NCBI GenBank assembly: GCA_934667065.1
Contig: CAKULD010000005.1
Span: 1 to 64,000 of the forward strand
Origin: an uncultured Collinsella sp.
GTDB lineage: Bacteria > Actinomycetota > Coriobacteriia > Coriobacteriales > Coriobacteriaceae
Direction of reading: 5' to 3'
Length of the DNA: 64,000 nt
The notes under the pieces were generated by a model. That model had not been told where the DNA came from. It saw only the letters and a program-made list of their open reading frames with translations, and did no database searches. How positions within the stretch are numbered: the stretch's first letter is position 1; every line of letters starts with the position of its first letter. The translations under genes were made by a program, and so were the position numbers. Shown here one piece after another: positions 16,921-26,115 of this stretch.

Positions 16921-19900
16921 TTAGATCCTGCGCTTGCGGCAGACCAGGACGATTCCGGCGATGCAGGCCGCGGCTCCGGCGGCGATCGCCGCGTAGAGAG
17001 CCCAGTTGCCGGTCTGCTCAAGGTTCTTGCCCTCGGGGGTGTTCTCGATATCGATGGTCTGGTCGGTGTCCTCCAGATCGGTTTCCTTGGAGATCTCCTT
17101 GCCGTCCGCATCGCGCTGCAGGCTCTCGAAAACAACTGCCTGCTGGCCCGCGACGTCGGAGGCCTTGAACACCATGGGGACGTCCACGTCGAGGTCCGAG
17201 ACGGTGGGGGTGAACCGCACCTGTCCGTTGGCGATGACCTCGTAGGTGCCTAACGTGGAGTCCTTACCGGTCGACTCGGTCTTGGTTGCCGTATCGTCGC
17301 CCTCGGCCTTGTTGCTGTTATCGGAGGATACGAGCTTCACCTGGCCGCCGCTCAGCTTCGTCACGATGTCGGCCGCATCCTGCGTCGCGCCCGGCACGGT
17401 GAGCGTGTAAGTCCCGTCATCGTTCTTGGTGAGCTTGGCGCCCTCGGGGATGTTGACGAAAGAGCCCGTTCCGGTGACGTCGACGAGGGCCTTGGAGAGC
17501 TCCGTTCCGGAGGCGTCGGTATCGGAGCCCTTCTGGATGCCGTTGCCTGCAAGGGACGAGGCGTCCTTCACGTCGGTGAGCGTGAGCTGCGTGCCGTCGG
17601 CCTTCTTGTTGATAGAGGCCGTGAGGGTGTAGCTCTGGCCTGGGCGCAGGCCCTTGAGGTGGACGGTATCGACGATTGCGACCTCGTCCTCTGGCTTCAC
17701 CACCTTGCTGCCCTGGATTGTGGCCGCGGTGGTCTTGAGGCTCGGGGAGATCTCGACTGTCTGGTCTTTGTCGGTCGGGTCCTCGTGCGAGCCGATGAGG
17801 GTATCGTCGACGAACAGCTTCTCGAATACTACGGTCTTCGCGCCACCCAGCGCACTCGCATCGAAGGTAAAGGTCACATCCTGTGTCCCGTCTTGCGCCT
17901 GCGGCGTGAACTTGGCCGAGACGGTGATTTCCTTGCCATCCACGCCCCTCAGCGCCTCGCCGGTCTCGGCGTCCATGAGGGTGCCCTGGAGTTCGTATTC
18001 GGTGCCGGGTACGAGGCCGGTGTACTTGACGGTGTCGACGATTGTGGCCTTGCCGTCGGCGGTGACTTCCTTATCCCCGTCGGCGCCATCTACTGCCGAC
18101 GTCTTGATCTCGGGCGGGATGACCTCGACGGTCTGCCCCTCGTCGGTCAGGTCCTCGTGGCTGGCGATGACGTTGCCGTCCGCCTCGAGCTTCTCGAAGA
18201 CGACAAGCTTCTTGTTGGAAAGGGTCGAGGTATTGACCGAGAACGTGACCTTGGCCTTGCCCTCGTTGTCCTCGGGCTCGAAGGTCGTGGACGCCGTTAC
18301 GGCGTTTCCGTCTGCGTCTTTCAGGGGCTCGCCGGTAGCCGAATCCATCAACGTGCCGGTCACGGTATACTCGCGGCCCGTGGCGAGATTCTTATAGGAG
18401 ACCTCGTCCTCGACCGTCACGGCCTTGCCGACGCCGATGGACTTGTCGCCGTCCGCCGCATCGGTCGCTGTGGTGCCGATTTCGACGGGCAGGAACTCGA
18501 CCGTCTGGTCCTCGTCCTCGGGATCCTCATGCGAGGCCTGGATCTTGCCGTCCAGATAGAGGCGCTCGAAGACGACGGCCTTATGGCCACCGAGAAGCGT
18601 GGCGTCGAACTTGAACTTGACCTTCTGCTTGCCGCTGGATGCCTTCGGGGTGAACTTGGCCGTGGCGGCAATCTCCTTACCGTCCATACCCTTCAGGGCC
18701 TCTCCGGTCTCGGCATCCATGAGCGTGCCCTGCAGCTCGTACTCAGTGCCCTTCTTGAGGCCCTTGTACGATACGGAATCGATGATCTCGGCCTGGTTCG
18801 AGGCCAGGAGCTTATGGTCCCCGTCGGCCCCGTCGGTGGCGGTGGTGCCGATCTCGATGGGGTTGTCGTCCACCGTGCCGCGGTCGATCGTGTAGGCGTC
18901 GCGGCTCACGGTCACCTCGAACTTGACGATGTTGAGGCTGTCGTTTGCGGAGCAGCGGAGCTCCTCGAAGGTATAGGTGTCATATGGCAGCGCACCCTTC
19001 GCATCGTCTGCCGCGGTCTGGGCGTCCTTCGAGCCGGAGAACCAAAGGCCGTTGTCGATGGAGAGCTTCGACTCGTCGATGCTGCCGTCGGCGTTCAGGG
19101 CAGCGTCGTTGCCGTTGGTGTTCTGGGTATGCGGGCAGGCGGAGGCCTCGGTCGTGAGGATGCCGTTCACGTCGGTGATCGCGATATGGCTCTCGCCCGT
19201 GGTCTTGGACGTGATCTTGAACGGGACGTTCGCGAGTCCGGTCATATCCTGGCCATGCACCTTGTTGAAGGCGATGTCACCGCGCTTCACCTGCTCGCGC
19301 ACGGTGGGGGCGTCCTCGCTGGGCTCAACGAAGGTGGTTACACGCTCTGCTGCAGAGTTGGAAGTAACTTGTTGAACGTGGACCGTTGAGTCGCTTAGAA
19401 GGTAGCCTTGAGGCGCTTTCGTCTCCTGGACGGAAACCGTTCCGATTGGAAGGGTGGCATAGCCATCAGTGCTCGTATATAGACCGTCGCCAGAAACAAA
19501 ATATGTATCCGGCTTATTCTGTGCGCCCAACAGAGAGGTACGACCCTTGGCATCGGTCTTCAATACCCAAGTCCTCGTGGCCTTCTCGGGCAGGTTGTCC
19601 TGTGTGTAGAAGCCGTCGTAGTACCTGACGGTGAACTCCGCGCCCGCGAGTGTGCCGGCCCCAAGCGGGGAGGCCTTGCCCGTCTCGGCGTCGACCTTGG
19701 CTACCAGCATGTCGGCAGGGTCGTTCTGGGGCACATCGGTGACGTTCACGGTGGCCGTCTGGCCGCCCGACACTTTCACCTGGTGGATCCCCTCATCAAG
19801 CGCATAGGACTTGCCGGCCTGGGTCTCCTTGACGTAGTAGGTGCCCGGGGCGATATCGATCACGTTGGAGTCGGCGGAGGCGTTGCAGGTGAGCGTTCCC

Positions 19901-20748
19901 ACCTGCTGGGTGCAACCGGAGTCGGAATAGACGCCGTAGGTCGCGCCCTCAAGCGAATAGCACGGGTTGTTGTCGGAGATGCCGGGGTTGGAGCTCGCCT
20001 TCTTGAGCTTCAGCTTGCCCTTGTTATGGAAGGTCATGAGGCACTGAGTACCGGTTCCGTAGTTGACGAGGTAGATCGTGTCCTTGAAGGACTGGGGTGC
20101 GGGTCCCGGCAGGTTCTTGTCAAGATTTGCAAGGAATGTGCCCGCGTTGATATTGCCGTTGTAGTAGAGAATGGTCTTGTAGCACCAGTTGCGGAACGCG
20201 GCGGTCGTGCCCTGCATGCCGTATTGGCTTGAGCTCTTGGAAAGCGCCGAGAGGGCGATGTGCTGGATGGCGAGCATCTTGCTGTAGTCCAGCGGCGTTC
20301 CGTCGTACCAGTTGAAGCTCCAAAGGCCCTTCGCCTTCGCCTCCTCGAAGCCTGGGCCCGTGGGACCGTAGTAGAGGATCCTCGCCATCGCATCCGTGCG
20401 GTCTATCCTTGTCTGATCGCTGCCACCTCCCGTATAGCATTTCATCCAGTCGGTCTCAATGGGCAACTGCGCCTGGGCCGTCGAGGCGTCGAGCGGATGG
20501 CGCTTCGCCGGGTCGAGACAGATCGCCGGGGTACCCTCCGAGGTCGTCGAGTTGTACATGTAGAAACCGCCGTAGTTCACGCGCTCACCGCGCGTGATCG
20601 TCTCAGACGATGCTGCATATGCTACGGTCGGCGCCGGTACGACGGAGAGCACCTGGCTCGCGATGAGCACCGCACCGGTGCCGATGGCCGCGCCTTTCTT
20701 GAGACGGGCGCCGATGCGGCGGAAGAGCCTGCCGGCGCACTCCTTCAT
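16921..20748 (-). CDS. Sortase-anchored adhesin: thioester domain, Cna-B domains, VaFE repeats
   Basis: 1,275 residues. The chosen ATG has GGAGG five bases upstream, and a signal peptide ends near residue 46 (TVAYA). The N-terminal domain (~50-230) contains PAICLDPAKRHP, the Cys of a thioester adhesin domain. SpaA/Cna-B-like domains follow at ~250-335, ~345-470 and ~480-620. Three VaFE-type repeats begin at ~630, ~752 and ~876 (each GTTATDGADGD-like, ending VVFE), then one variant domain to ~1230. The C-terminus is LEQTG, a hydrophobic helix and CRKRRI, a sorting signal. It should bind host or bacterial surfaces covalently and be attached by a sortase, perhaps that at 8168-8938. Operator B lies upstream. 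Confidence 0.92.
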   Translation of the reverse strand: MKECAGRLFRRIGARLKKGAAIGTGAVLIASQVLSVVPAPTVAYAASSETITRGERVNYGGFYMYNSTTSEGTPAICLDPAKRHPLDASTAQAQLPIETDWMKCYTGGGSDQTRIDRTDAMARILYYGPTGPGFEEAKAKGLWSFNWYDGTPLDYSKMLAIQHIALSALSKSSSQYGMQGTTAAFRNWCYKTILYYNGNINAGTFLANLDKNLPGPAPQSFKDTIYLVNYGTGTQCLMTFHNKGKLKLKKASSNPGISDNNPCYSLEGATYGVYSDSGCTQQVGTLTCNASADSNVIDIAPGTYYVKETQAGKSYALDEGIHQVKVSGGQTATVNVTDVPQNDPADMLVAKVDAETGKASPLGAGTLAGAEFTVRYYDGFYTQDNLPEKATRTWVLKTDAKGRTSLLGAQNKPDTYFVSGDGLYTSTDGYATLPIGTVSVQETKAPQGYLLSDSTVHVQQVTSNSAAERVTTFVEPSEDAPTVREQVKRGDIAFNKVHGQDMTGLANVPFKITSKTTGESHIAITDVNGILTTEASACPHTQNTNGNDAALNADGSIDESKLSIDNGLWFSGSKDAQTAADDAKGALPYDTYTFEELRCSANDSLNIVKFEVTVSRDAYTIDRGTVDDNPIEIGTTATDGADGDHKLLASNQAEIIDSVSYKGLKKGTEYELQGTLMDAETGEALKGMDGKEIAATAKFTPKASSGKQKVKFKFDATLLGGHKAVVFERLYLDGKIQASHEDPEDEDQTVEFLPVEIGTTATDAADGDKSIGVGKAVTVEDEVSYKNLATGREYTVTGTLMDSATGEPLKDADGNAVTASTTFEPEDNEGKAKVTFSVNTSTLSNKKLVVFEKLEADGNVIASHEDLTDEGQTVEVIPPEIKTSAVDGADGDKEVTADGKATIVDTVKYTGLVPGTEYELQGTLMDAETGEALRGVDGKEITVSAKFTPQAQDGTQDVTFTFDASALGGAKTVVFEKLFVDDTLIGSHEDPTDKDQTVEISPSLKTTAATIQGSKVVKPEDEVAIVDTVHLKGLRPGQSYTLTASINKKADGTQLTLTDVKDASSLAGNGIQKGSDTDASGTELSKALVDVTGTGSFVNIPEGAKLTKNDDGTYTLTVPGATQDAADIVTKLSGGQVKLVSSDNSNKAEGDDTATKTESTGKDSTLGTYEVIANGQVRFTPTVSDLDVDVPMVFKASDVAGQQAVVFESLQRDADGKEISKETDLEDTDQTIDIENTPEGKNLEQTGNWALYAAIAAGAAACIAGIVLVCRKRRI

Positions 20749-20844
20749 CTTTCCTCCAGGTCGCATGACTGCTCCATTCTCTCGGTTACCGGAGAGGGGA
20801 CGCGAGTTTTGGACTGCGTTTATGGGTATGCGTCCCCATGGTCT

Positions 20845-20899
20845 AACGTACCGCCGGCATCGACGCTATGCCTGCCGATTTGGTGCCACGGGGTGACAG
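20845..20899 (-). promoter_or_regulatory. Direct-repeat operator B and -10 element, adhesin gene
   Basis: On the minus strand: TGTCACC, three bases, TGGCACC, AAA, with the second heptamer at 20888-20882. TACGTT lies at 20850-20845, exactly 32 bp on. The adhesin ATG is about 97 bp further. The rest of 20767-21110 shows no gene. Confidence 0.75.
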
Positions 20900-21110
20900 T
20901 TTGCGCCTGCGGTACTTATCAGACCTATCGTTTTCACGCTACCGTGGGAGGTGTCCGCGCTAAGCGTTTGGAACAAGTGTTCAGGGGAATTCGGATCCGG
21001 TGAGGCTGCTTGTAGTAAACTGGACACGACAGATTTCCGGTCGGCCTTTTGACGACGCGAATACAATGGCGCGTGCGCGCCCTCGTCAACGAGTTACCGG
21101 AGGAAATTAT

Positions 21111-21386
21111 ATGTTTGAAACTGATCCCAACATGGGCGCCAATTCGGTACGCCGCGAGATGACAGTCCGCCAATTTCTCGAGAGCGCTACTGCGGTGGGG
21201 GAGCTGGTCGTCGTCACATGCGGCGGGTGGCCCACCTGCACCGTACATATCGACTGTGAGGACTATTTTCGTATGCCCGCCGACATCGCCCATAGAAAGG
21301 TGCTGGGTACGAGTTTCGGATCGATCAAGGTCACGACGCGTGATTCGTTGCCCATGGACGTCCCCGTCCGCTTTGTCGACTGCTAA
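21111..21386 (+). CDS. Uncharacterised 91-residue protein
   Basis: The ATG follows GGAGGAAA. The protein has a short N-terminal helix (MTVRQFLESAT) and then alternating strands (ELVVVTCGGWPTCTVHID). I recognise no family. It stands alone between the adhesin promoter and the Fic gene, with a hairpin downstream. The strong ribosome site and coding-like composition support it as a real gene. Confidence 0.6.
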   Translation: MFETDPNMGANSVRREMTVRQFLESATAVGELVVVTCGGWPTCTVHIDCEDYFRMPADIAHRKVLGTSFGSIKVTTRDSLPMDVPVRFVDC

Positions 21387-21502
21387 GACGAGCCACAGGA
21401 TTGAAGAATTCTTCTGGAACCAAGGCATGGGTTAACAGGGTGGAGATATAGGCGTTTGTATAGCGTAAACACTGCGACGGGCGCTCATTAACGCATAGTA
21501 AA

Positions 21503-21525
21503 GGGCCGCTCGATAAGAGCGGCCC
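21503..21525 (-). terminator. Terminator after the second Fic gene
   Basis: A 9-bp GC stem (GGGCCGCTC with GAGCGGCCC) with a 5-base loop. On the minus strand TTTACTAT follows. It lies between convergent genes and may serve both. Confidence 0.6.
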
Positions 21526-21540
21526 GACGAACGTCTGAAG

Positions 21541-22518
21541 CTAGATCCGACGAGTGCGGACAGTCTTATTTTCAGAACTGGTTGTAGTTCTGTTCTTATT
21601 AGCGGTGGCAAGATTGGATTTCAGGGATTTCGTGGATGGACCGACGAAGCCGGCATCCTCATCGAAATTCGGTCTCTCTACTCCAAGCTCACCAAGAAGG
21701 TCGTCCGAAAGCGACCGGTCGGTAAGAATCGGCGCTACCGTGGAAGCGAAATCAACCTGCATATCCGCAGCGTAAGTCAGAAGTGGGACGGCTTTTCCCG
21801 CCCTGAACTCATCTAGAGAGTCGTAGTAGGCATCCTTTGAGACGTCCGTCACGATAAACGGAACGAGCCCGGCGCGTAGGCACTCTCTGAAGGCAATTGC
21901 CCTTCCGACCCTGCCGTTGCCGTCCGGGAAGGGGTGGATCGTCTCGAACCGCACGTGGAACCTGACGATATTCTCCAGGGATGGCTGATACTTGTTGTAT
22001 TCGGAGACAAGGCGGTCGATCAGCGCGGGGACCTCCTCCGGTCGCGCCGTGATGACGCTTCCCACTCCGTTCCCCAAGACCTTCCATTGGCCGGGTACGT
22101 CCATCACTCCGTCCATGAGTTGCAGGTGGATCTCCTTTATGAGTTCGGGAGTGAGCTCCCTATCCAACGAATCGAAAAGGAAATCGAACATTTTCGTGTG
22201 GTTTGCTGTCTCGCGGACATTTCCCGGGGTGGTAGAGTCCGCGAGAACGGTGTCCCTCGTTTCGAAAATCGTCCTCGTCTGCCATTCTGTGAGCGAGCTG
22301 CCCTCGATCCGCTCATGGTTGAACACGAAAGAGACGATCGACGTCTCATACACGCCGTTCGGGATGGAGTTCTCGCGCTCGAACCCGACCTGATCGATAT
22401 AGCTCTGGACAAAATGCCGCTGCAGCTCCGGGCTCAGGGGCCTATTCGCATGTGGACTATCGGCGGGTTTCCTATCTTTATTTGCCCTAGCCAGCAAATT
22501 AAATAATTTGTTCAACAT
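21541..22518 (-). CDS. Fic/DOC family AMP-transferase
   Basis: 325 residues. The catalytic loop HPFPDGNGRVGR (~192-203) is intact. The N-terminal helix carries NHERIEGSSL, which aligns with the class II inhibitory motif but has His where Ser/Thr is usual, so self-inhibition may differ. A lysine-rich C-terminal tail follows a predicted winged-helix-like part. It is not a close copy of the protein at 12616-13482. The two share only the core fold, so they are likely separate acquisitions. Confidence 0.88.
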   Translation of the reverse strand: MLNKLFNLLARANKDRKPADSPHANRPLSPELQRHFVQSYIDQVGFERENSIPNGVYETSIVSFVFNHERIEGSSLTEWQTRTIFETRDTVLADSTTPGNVRETANHTKMFDFLFDSLDRELTPELIKEIHLQLMDGVMDVPGQWKVLGNGVGSVITARPEEVPALIDRLVSEYNKYQPSLENIVRFHVRFETIHPFPDGNGRVGRAIAFRECLRAGLVPFIVTDVSKDAYYDSLDEFRAGKAVPLLTYAADMQVDFASTVAPILTDRSLSDDLLGELGVERPNFDEDAGFVGPSTKSLKSNLATANKNRTTTSSENKTVRTRRI

Positions 22519-22595
22519 TTTTCTGCATACTCCGATAGACGCACCGATTCCTTACTACATTTTACCTCAGGATTGCAGTCGCCCATGATCGATCC

Positions 22596-22649
22596 TGTCA
22601 CCCAATGGCACCAAACCACCCGGCACTATGCGGGTTGTCGATTTACGCT
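22596..22649 (+). promoter_or_regulatory. Direct-repeat operator C and -10 element, Tat-protein operon
   Basis: TGTCACC (22596-22602), CAA, TGGCACC (22606-22612), AAA, then TACGCT at 22644-22649, exactly 32 bp on. The first gene starts at 22755. Confidence 0.78.
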
Positions 22650-22754
22650 TTTGATGGGGTCGAATGCCCACAGGCGACCATGGGCTTGTGGCGGGCTGGT
22701 CGCCACAAGACCCCGTGCAACTGATGGCAACCGTAGTTCCTTGGAGGATATCGA

Positions 22755-23138
22755 GTGTTGGATAACCTTTCTCTTATGGGGCCGGATGAGGAGGAGCTTT
22801 CCCTCTCGGCGCTGGTGTCTTCGGCGACCCTTCTGCCTTCCTGCGCCTTCTCCGCATACTCCATCATCGTCAACATCGCACCCACGATGGGAGGGCGAGC
22901 CGTCCTTTTCTATTTGACGCGGGGCTCCATCGAGGGCATCTGGATCCCCGTGGCCATATTCATCTTCACACTCATAGCGCGCAAGGTCGATGACTGGCGA
23001 TTCTACGCGCTCACCGCCGTGTTCGGCCTTGCGGCCTGCGCACTCGCCGTGCTGAGGCTCGACCTGTGCCATGCGGGGGTCTATTTGGCCGTTCTGGCCT
23101 GCTGCGGCCTATCCGCCGTCAAATCGAGGGAGTACTGA
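22755..23138 (+). CDS. Small integral membrane protein of the Tat-protein operon
   Basis: 127 residues from a GTG start seven bases after GGAGG. At least three hydrophobic segments are visible: about 19-45, 60-78 and 82-118 (YALTAVFGLAACALAVL then VYLAVLACCGLSAV). No family recognised. It is first in the operon behind operator C and ends one base before the next gene, so it is probably cotranscribed with the two large exported proteins. It could assist their export or retention. That role is inference. Confidence 0.7.
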   Translation: MLDNLSLMGPDEEELSLSALVSSATLLPSCAFSAYSIIVNIAPTMGGRAVLFYLTRGSIEGIWIPVAIFIFTLIARKVDDWRFYALTAVFGLAACALAVLRLDLCHAGVYLAVLACCGLSAVKSREY

Positions 23139-23139
23139 G

Positions 23140-26115
23140 ATGGGTTCCTGGAAAAAAGGGGCTAATGGGGAAAAGGCAACTGATGCCCGACTGGCCGGGG
23201 ATGCCGCACTGCTCAATGACGGTAAATCTGATACAGGCTTATTCACGCCGGTCTCGCGTCGCGGTTTCCTCGCGGCCCTCGCCATCGCCGCCGGCCTCGG
23301 CCTGATGGGCGCGAGCGATGCGCTCGCATATGCCGCCGTCGACTTCGGGCCCGGAGCAGGCTATATCGGACCCAGCAAGGAGAGCGGTGACCTGACGCAT
23401 CCGGATCGGACCCGTGGCGTCAACGATCGCTGGTTCGGCTATGCGAACAACTGGGACCTCTGGAATATCTACAATGACTACAGCCACCGACTTGGCTACG
23501 CCTTCGCGATGGTATTCGAGTGCGATTGGTCCGACGAGCTCTATGACCACATCGTTTTCCGTCCGTTCTACTACTGCACCTCCTACTGCGCGACCAATCC
23601 CTGGAAGGGATATTGGCTCGGACGCGATGACGGCGATGACAACAAGGGCACCTGCTATATCGACGGCGTGCCGGTCGGCAACTTCGTCGGCAACCTCATC
23701 AACGACGGCTCCGAGGGCGAGGACCGCCATGTGAATGCCTACGGATGGCTCTACCACGGGTTCTATGAGGGTCCCGGATGGTCGACATTCCTGAGACGCA
23801 GGCAGGCAAAGACCGGCCACAACGTCTATGCGCATATCGATATCTTCAATTGCTGGAAGAACAACGTCAGGCCCTCATCTGCCATCGTCTCCTCGCAGAA
23901 TGCCCCGAAAGATAGGGACATGTCCGTCCAGACCGATAAGATATATATCGAAAACGACCTGTCGCTCATGGGCGGCATCTTCAAGATCATCCCCGTCACC
24001 GCACCGAACCTGAGGGTCGACCTCGTCCAGGGATATTACGAGAACAATGTCCCCGTCGCTCGCTACGAGAACGGTCGGTCGACCTGCCTCTACCATGACT
24101 ATGACGGGGTCAATCAGAACTGGATGTTCTGGCCGAATAAATCCGATGGCCTGGGATGCTTCACCTTCTGCATCGCGAACATGATCGGCCCCGGTCTCGA
24201 TCGAGGCTTGGATAACTATGGACACACCTCTCCCACCATGGAGCGGGGTTACGCAAAAATCTGGCGTAACCCAGAATCGACCAACCTCACAAATTCCTGG
24301 TGGGTCCACCATGAGCCCGCGGTCACGAACGAGACGGACCACAAATGCTGGTTCATCACCTCCGATGCGGACGGGCAGAGGCTCGACACCTGGGGGGTTA
24401 CCAAGGACGACAGCAGCACCTGCGTAGCCGTGTCCAATCCGGCGTGCCCGGGACTCTGGGCGACCCAGGTAAACGCCCAATGGGATCTCGAGGAGGTCGT
24501 CTGCCACGGCGACGTCGGGCTATCCAAGGACGAGGCCCAGGTCGGCGACAGCCTGAAGATTCTGGGGTGGCACAACAAGTTCAAGGACGAATCTAAGAGC
24601 ATCAAGCCGGCGGGATATGTCCTGGGGGCAAAAAACGAGAGCGAGCTGCCCGTCTACCCGATTTTCCGTCTGTACATGACGGACTCGGAGGAGGCGGTCG
24701 CAAGCGATGACGCCGCGATCATGGCATCCTGCCGAGTCGCGACATGGGGAGGCCAGCAGACCGAGGCCTACTCGCACCGCCATATCGGTTGGCCCCATGG
24801 GGGACATTCCATCTTCAGCCTCGAGATGCGTCTTCAGGATTCGAAATTCAAGGGATCGATTCACTATGCGGCACAGCGCTTCACCGGCGGCGAATGGGAT
24901 GAGGGCGCCGACGGGTCCAAGGTGTGCTCGAATGGGGACTATGATACCGAGATAATCAGCCGCGTTAAGGTGTGGCTGACCGGGGACATCGCAGATGAGT
25001 ACGACCTCGTGGTCAGGACCAAGCTGCTCGGCGGCACCTGCGCGTGGAGCGACCCGGTGTACGTCCACAACTCAAAAGACGAGCCCTTGACGCTCGAGAC
25101 GGCACCGGCATGCGGTCCCGAGCCGGACGGGAGCTCCGATACCAAGATCTCGGGCATGAACGTCCACCTTATCCGCAAGCCGACGGGCGCGCGGGTGGTG
25201 CGGGAGTTCAGCGCCGAGGAGAACGTCGAGGTGACCGAGGAGTTCGGTTCCGGGTGCCTATACGCAGCCGCCATGTTGGCCCTTCGCCTTCCTTCGAGGA
25301 ACACCGATCGCATATGGACGGACCGCTATCGCGGCACCGTCATATCCAAGCCCTGCCTCATCGAGTCGGCAAGCGTCGAGTACTATGCGGACGGCATCGA
25401 TGACGGTCATCGCGTATATGTCGATAAGAATGTCCATCCCGGCGATCGATACGCGCCCATCGTGGCCGCGCTGGAGGCTGCCGGGAAAAACCCCTGCAAC
25501 CTCTATGCACACTACGGCGAGGACGCGGCCACCGGATTCACGGGCTGGTTCAAGGACGCCGCCCTGCGCGATCCAGCCGGCTCCCTCGAGATTCCCAGGA
25601 AGGGCGCACTGAAGCTATACGGGCGCAACCGCTGCACGCTGCGCATCGAGTACGCGGAAGGATCGGTTGAGCCCGACGCCGGGACCGTCTACCGCAGAAA
25701 GCCGAGCGATGGCGCGGATGCGGTTGACGGTGCGCTCGGGCTGCCCGATTTCACCGGTCTTGCCGAGAGGCACAGGCTCGATAAGATCGACCTGCCGGCA
25801 ATCGGCGATGGCGGCGTGGGGCATACCGCCTTTTACCGCGGCGAGTCCGTGACGTTCGCCGGCTACGAGGACGTCTTCGCCAAGCGCGAGGACGGAACTT
25901 GGCGACGCCTCGTCTTCAAGGGCTACATGCCCGATAGGGCGGGGGGGGGACGCCTCTCTCGACAATCAAGATGGAACGCGACACGACCGTCTACGCCCTG
26001 TGGGCGTATGCGGAGTCGGACGGCGTCGCCACGGCAAAGAACTAACGACGGCTCGGGACGGAGGTGCGGCCTCCTTCCCGAGCCCGCGCATGTCCCTGAC
26101 GGGAGGTGTGCGTAG
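23140..26115 (+). CDS. Large Tat-exported surface protein, C-terminus shifted at a G9 tract
   Basis: About 991 residues as read. A twin-arginine signal (VSRRGFLAALAIAAG, Arg 40-41) ends near DALAYA. The mature part is rich in Trp, Tyr, Asp and Gly. The last third matches its neighbour closely (FTGWFKDAALRDP, GRNRCTLRIEYAEGS). At 25951-25959 nine G residues occur. In the frame as read, the tail after GYMPDRAGGGR becomes Arg/Ser-rich nonsense ending at 26115. In the alternative frame it continues as TIKMERDTTVYALWAY to a stop at 26045, matching the paralogue's end. The tract may be phase variable, or the sequence may carry a miscount. Confidence 0.82.
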   Translation: MGSWKKGANGEKATDARLAGDAALLNDGKSDTGLFTPVSRRGFLAALAIAAGLGLMGASDALAYAAVDFGPGAGYIGPSKESGDLTHPDRTRGVNDRWFGYANNWDLWNIYNDYSHRLGYAFAMVFECDWSDELYDHIVFRPFYYCTSYCATNPWKGYWLGRDDGDDNKGTCYIDGVPVGNFVGNLINDGSEGEDRHVNAYGWLYHGFYEGPGWSTFLRRRQAKTGHNVYAHIDIFNCWKNNVRPSSAIVSSQNAPKDRDMSVQTDKIYIENDLSLMGGIFKIIPVTAPNLRVDLVQGYYENNVPVARYENGRSTCLYHDYDGVNQNWMFWPNKSDGLGCFTFCIANMIGPGLDRGLDNYGHTSPTMERGYAKIWRNPESTNLTNSWWVHHEPAVTNETDHKCWFITSDADGQRLDTWGVTKDDSSTCVAVSNPACPGLWATQVNAQWDLEEVVCHGDVGLSKDEAQVGDSLKILGWHNKFKDESKSIKPAGYVLGAKNESELPVYPIFRLYMTDSEEAVASDDAAIMASCRVATWGGQQTEAYSHRHIGWPHGGHSIFSLEMRLQDSKFKGSIHYAAQRFTGGEWDEGADGSKVCSNGDYDTEIISRVKVWLTGDIADEYDLVVRTKLLGGTCAWSDPVYVHNSKDEPLTLETAPACGPEPDGSSDTKISGMNVHLIRKPTGARVVREFSAEENVEVTEEFGSGCLYAAAMLALRLPSRNTDRIWTDRYRGTVISKPCLIESASVEYYADGIDDGHRVYVDKNVHPGDRYAPIVAALEAAGKNPCNLYAHYGEDAATGFTGWFKDAALRDPAGSLEIPRKGALKLYGRNRCTLRIEYAEGSVEPDAGTVYRRKPSDGADAVDGALGLPDFTGLAERHRLDKIDLPAIGDGGVGHTAFYRGESVTFAGYEDVFAKREDGTWRRLVFKGYMPDRAGGGRLSRQSRWNATRPSTPCGRMRSRTASPRQRTNDGSGRRCGLLPEPAHVPDGRCA

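Noticed and set aside
17659..19389. 576-codon plus-strand frame opposite the adhesin
   Set aside because: It is the antisense shadow of a clearly coding high-GC gene with recognised domains, and has no ribosome site or homology pattern of its own.
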